Below are positions 5,921 through 6,581 of a stretch of 6,581 nucleotides of DNA, one piece after another (position 1 is the stretch's first letter; every line of letters begins with the position of its first letter). Origin of the DNA: Alphaproteobacteria bacterium (GTDB lineage: Bacteria; Pseudomonadota; Alphaproteobacteria; Rhodobacterales; Rhodobacteraceae); contig JAUHWJ010000118.1 of NCBI GenBank assembly GCA_030424705.1, positions 1-6,581 on the forward strand, given 5' to 3'. The translations under genes were made by a program, and so were the position numbers. The notes beneath the pieces are model-generated. The model was not told the origin of the DNA, searched no databases, and saw only the letters and a list, made by a program, of their open reading frames with translations.

Positions 5921-6403
5921 ATGACTGGCAAGACGACCGGAAAGATCGTGAAGCTCGGCCTCGCGGCCCTCGTCGCCCTCTCCGCCGCCGCCGCCGCGGC
6001 GCAGGACATGGACCGCGCCGTAAAGGCGCGGAAATCGCTGATGACGCTCTACGCCCATTACCTCGGGACCCTGGGCGGCATGGCGAAGGGCGAGATCGCC
6101 TATGACTCCGCCAAGGCGGCCTCCGCCGCCGCCTCGCTCGCCGCAATGTCGACGGCGGACCAGTCCGCCATGTGGCCCCAGGGATCGGACAATGCGACGC
6201 TCGGCATGGACAAGACCGAGGCGCTGCCAGTTATCTGGACCACCTATCCCGCGATCACCGAGAAAGCGAAGGCGCTGGCCGAGGCCACGGTGAACCTCTC
6301 CGCCGTCGCCGGAAACGACCTCGCCGCGCTGCAGGGCGCGATGGGCCCGGTCGGCGCCTCCTGCGGCGGGTGCCACAAGGAGTTCCGTCAGCCGAAGGGC
6401 TGA
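5921..6403 (+). CDS. Class II c-type cytochrome (cytochrome c'/c556 family)
   Basis: This 160-residue protein has a signal peptide with a basic start (K4, K8, K11) and an alanine-rich hydrophobic core, probably cleaved after the run of alanines near residue 27. The mature part is a four-helix-bundle cytochrome c'-like protein. The covalent heme motif CGGCH (148-152) lies near the C-terminus, as is diagnostic of class II cytochromes, with H152 as axial ligand. M41 in RKSLMTLYAHYLGTL aligns with the region that holds the methionine sixth ligand of c556 proteins, so a low-spin six-coordinate heme is plausible; pentacoordinate cytochrome c' is the alternative. GGMAKGEIAYD (52-62) and the C-terminal MGPVGASCGGCHKEFR are typical of the family. 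It acts in the periplasm as an electron carrier or gas-binding protein. The start has GGAG about 9 bases upstream. A second c-type cytochrome begins 5 bases after its stop. Confidence 0.93.
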   Translation: MTGKTTGKIVKLGLAALVALSAAAAAAQDMDRAVKARKSLMTLYAHYLGTLGGMAKGEIAYDSAKAASAAASLAAMSTADQSAMWPQGSDNATLGMDKTEALPVIWTTYPAITEKAKALAEATVNLSAVAGNDLAALQGAMGPVGASCGGCHKEFRQPKG

Positions 6404-6408
6404 CGCGC

Positions 6409-6581
6409 GTGCGGAGGGCGCTCCTCCTTTTCGCCGCCCTCGGCCTCGCCGGGATCGGGGGCGGCCTCGCGCTCACCGCGCCGGAACGGGTGGACCCTGC
6501 GCGCCTCGAAGGGCTCGCGGGGGACGCGGCGCGGGGGGAGGCGGTGTTCCGCATAGCCGGCTGCGCCTCCTGCCACGCCGC
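6409..6581 (+). CDS. Class I-type cytochrome c, N-terminal part only, cut by window edge
   Basis: The visible 57 codons start with a GTG. A hydrophobic segment follows (residues about 4-23, after two arginines), which could be a membrane anchor or signal peptide. Next comes GDAARGEAVFRIAGCASCHAA, with the heme-binding motif CASCH at 52-56. The GxAxRGExVFxxxGCASCH pattern marks the first heme site of an exported class I cytochrome c; whether more hemes follow cannot be seen. The GTG lies 5 bases after the stop of the c'/c556 cytochrome and I saw no terminator between them, so the two are very likely co-transcribed and form an electron-transfer pair. The start is the only GTG or ATG in this frame ahead of the hydrophobic segment in the gap. 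GAAGGG at the end of the preceding gene may be its ribosome-binding site. Confidence 0.85.
   Translation, partial: MRRALLLFAALGLAGIGGGLALTAPERVDPARLEGLAGDAARGEAVFRIAGCASCHA

Noticed and set aside
5810..6376. Upstream extension of the lysR reading frame, giving a 483-residue protein
   Set aside because: It is antisense to the cytochrome c'/c556 gene, places about 190 low-complexity residues before a normal LysR N-terminus, and ignores the good Shine-Dalgarno before 5809.
1..6581. Mobile element, CRISPR array, toxin-antitoxin or defence system
   Set aside because: No transposase, integrase, regularly spaced repeats, terminal inverted repeats or toxin-like small gene pair is visible; base composition and coding style are uniform by eye.

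Overview
The window looks like chromosome from a high-GC alphaproteobacterium, most likely in or near the Rhodobacterales. The evidence is a MipZ division-site ATPase, a cysteine-free L31 ribosomal protein of the alphaproteobacterial type, a class c'/c556 cytochrome, a SlyX protein ending in PPHY, and short sulfotransferase-like proteins of a kind I associate with that order. I see no insertion sequence, phage gene, CRISPR array, tRNA or rRNA. The content is ordinary chromosomal housekeeping and accessory genes, and I found no convincing new defence or biosynthetic system.

The left half is read from the minus strand. In transcription order it holds two tandem sulfotransferase-like paralogues (3163 to 1961), a secreted protein with a peptidoglycan-binding-like domain (1890 to 1144), rpmE for ribosomal protein L31 (1030 to 809), and mipZ, which starts at 754 and runs off the left edge with only a short C-terminal piece missing. 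rpmE appears to be a self-contained unit: a sigma70-type promoter (1116-1088), a hairpin in its leader (1072-1050), a good Shine-Dalgarno and a terminator hairpin just after its stop (805-776). The sulfotransferase-like pair has its own likely promoter (3221-3194) in a 69-base divergent gap shared with the M32 carboxypeptidase gene.

The right half starts with a plus-strand pair: an M32 metallocarboxypeptidase (3233-4729) whose 3' end overlaps a small slyX gene (4719-4931), suggesting translational coupling. slyX runs tail to tail into a LysR-type regulator (5809 to 4925), with a 7-base overlap. The regulator is divergent from a c-type cytochrome pair: a complete c'/c556 cytochrome (5921-6403), followed 5 bases later by the start of a second, membrane-anchored or exported c-type cytochrome cut off by the right edge just after its CxxCH motif. 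The lysR-cytochrome gap carries two copies of TTGTGCGC in opposite orientation, one over the lysR start codon. These are candidate operator sites for auto- and cross-regulation.
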